A DNA stretch of 17,457 nucleotides from positions 1 through 17,457 of the forward strand of contig ML769934.1 in NCBI GenBank assembly GCA_009733575.1, read 5' to 3'. Under the pieces are notes generated by a model that ran no database searches, was not told the origin of the DNA, and worked only from the letters and a program-made list of their open reading frames with translations. The DNA comes from Gymnopus androsaceus JB14 (lineage: Eukaryota; Basidiomycota; Agaricomycetes; Agaricales; Omphalotaceae). The position numbers and the translations under genes were made by a program. Below, piece by piece: positions 17,302 through 17,457 of the stretch; the stretch's first letter is position 1; the number at the start of each line of letters is the position of its first letter.

Positions 17302-17457
17302 TGGTTATGTCGTCTGCGTGGAGGGATGGCTGCGAATCGGAATCGAGATACGTTTTGGACGTGAATTACTTCCTCGAGTGGTAAAGGAGCAAAGTTTCAC
17401 TCAACAATAAATGGAACCAGTTTTAGCTTTTCAGTTTCGAGCACATCAGGGATTGGT

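Overview
The window looks like genomic DNA of a filamentous basidiomycete, probably an agaricomycete. The introns are about 50-75 nt long, with GTAAGT/GTATGT donors, CTRAY-like branch points and TAG/CAG acceptors. The recognisable proteins (a hAT transposase, an agaricomycete-type hypothetical cargo protein, an F-box/LRR-like fragment, a DUF6697-like protein) are of kinds common in that group. No prokaryotic operon, rRNA, tRNA or CRISPR structure was seen.

Layout. 1-1361: flanking DNA with hairpins, a degenerate duplicated block (508-841) and an (AAC)11 microsatellite. 1362-9019: a ~7.7 kb hAT-type transposon with 25-bp imperfect terminal inverted repeats and subterminal palindromic GGTACC/CTGCAG-rich repeats at both ends. 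Inside it, two long genes diverge from a shared 5.3-5.9 kb promoter. To the right is a decayed hAT transposase of at least nine exons (5900-8789). To the left, on the minus strand, is a decayed multi-exon gene (2145 to about 5498) of an abundant agaricomycete hypothetical family. A short spliced minus-strand gene (1763-1971) lies near the left end. Both long genes carry stops and frameshifts; several lesions look like CpG C-to-T transitions.

9146-11470: three small non-autonomous elements, each of a different type. They are a 184-bp foldback element with TA at both ends, a 450-bp hAT-type MITE with a perfect 8-bp target duplication, and a 525-bp Tc1/mariner-type MITE with 187-bp inverted repeats. 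Between the last two lies an F-box/LRR-like pseudogene fragment (10044-10424).

11999-17301: host-like DNA with several small intron-rich genes, mostly on the minus strand. They are a roughly 300-residue DUF6697-like protein (11999-13100), an about 108-residue unknown (13447-13950), an 89-residue unknown (14479-14855), a cysteine-rich unknown (about 15284-16107), a plus-strand proline-rich unknown (16449-16925) and a 107-residue unknown (16978-17301). Exon joins were inferred by eye from splice signals and phase, so the unknown genes are models, not certainties. The most notable item is the hAT transposon carrying a divergently transcribed cargo gene that contains a tandem exon-intron duplication.
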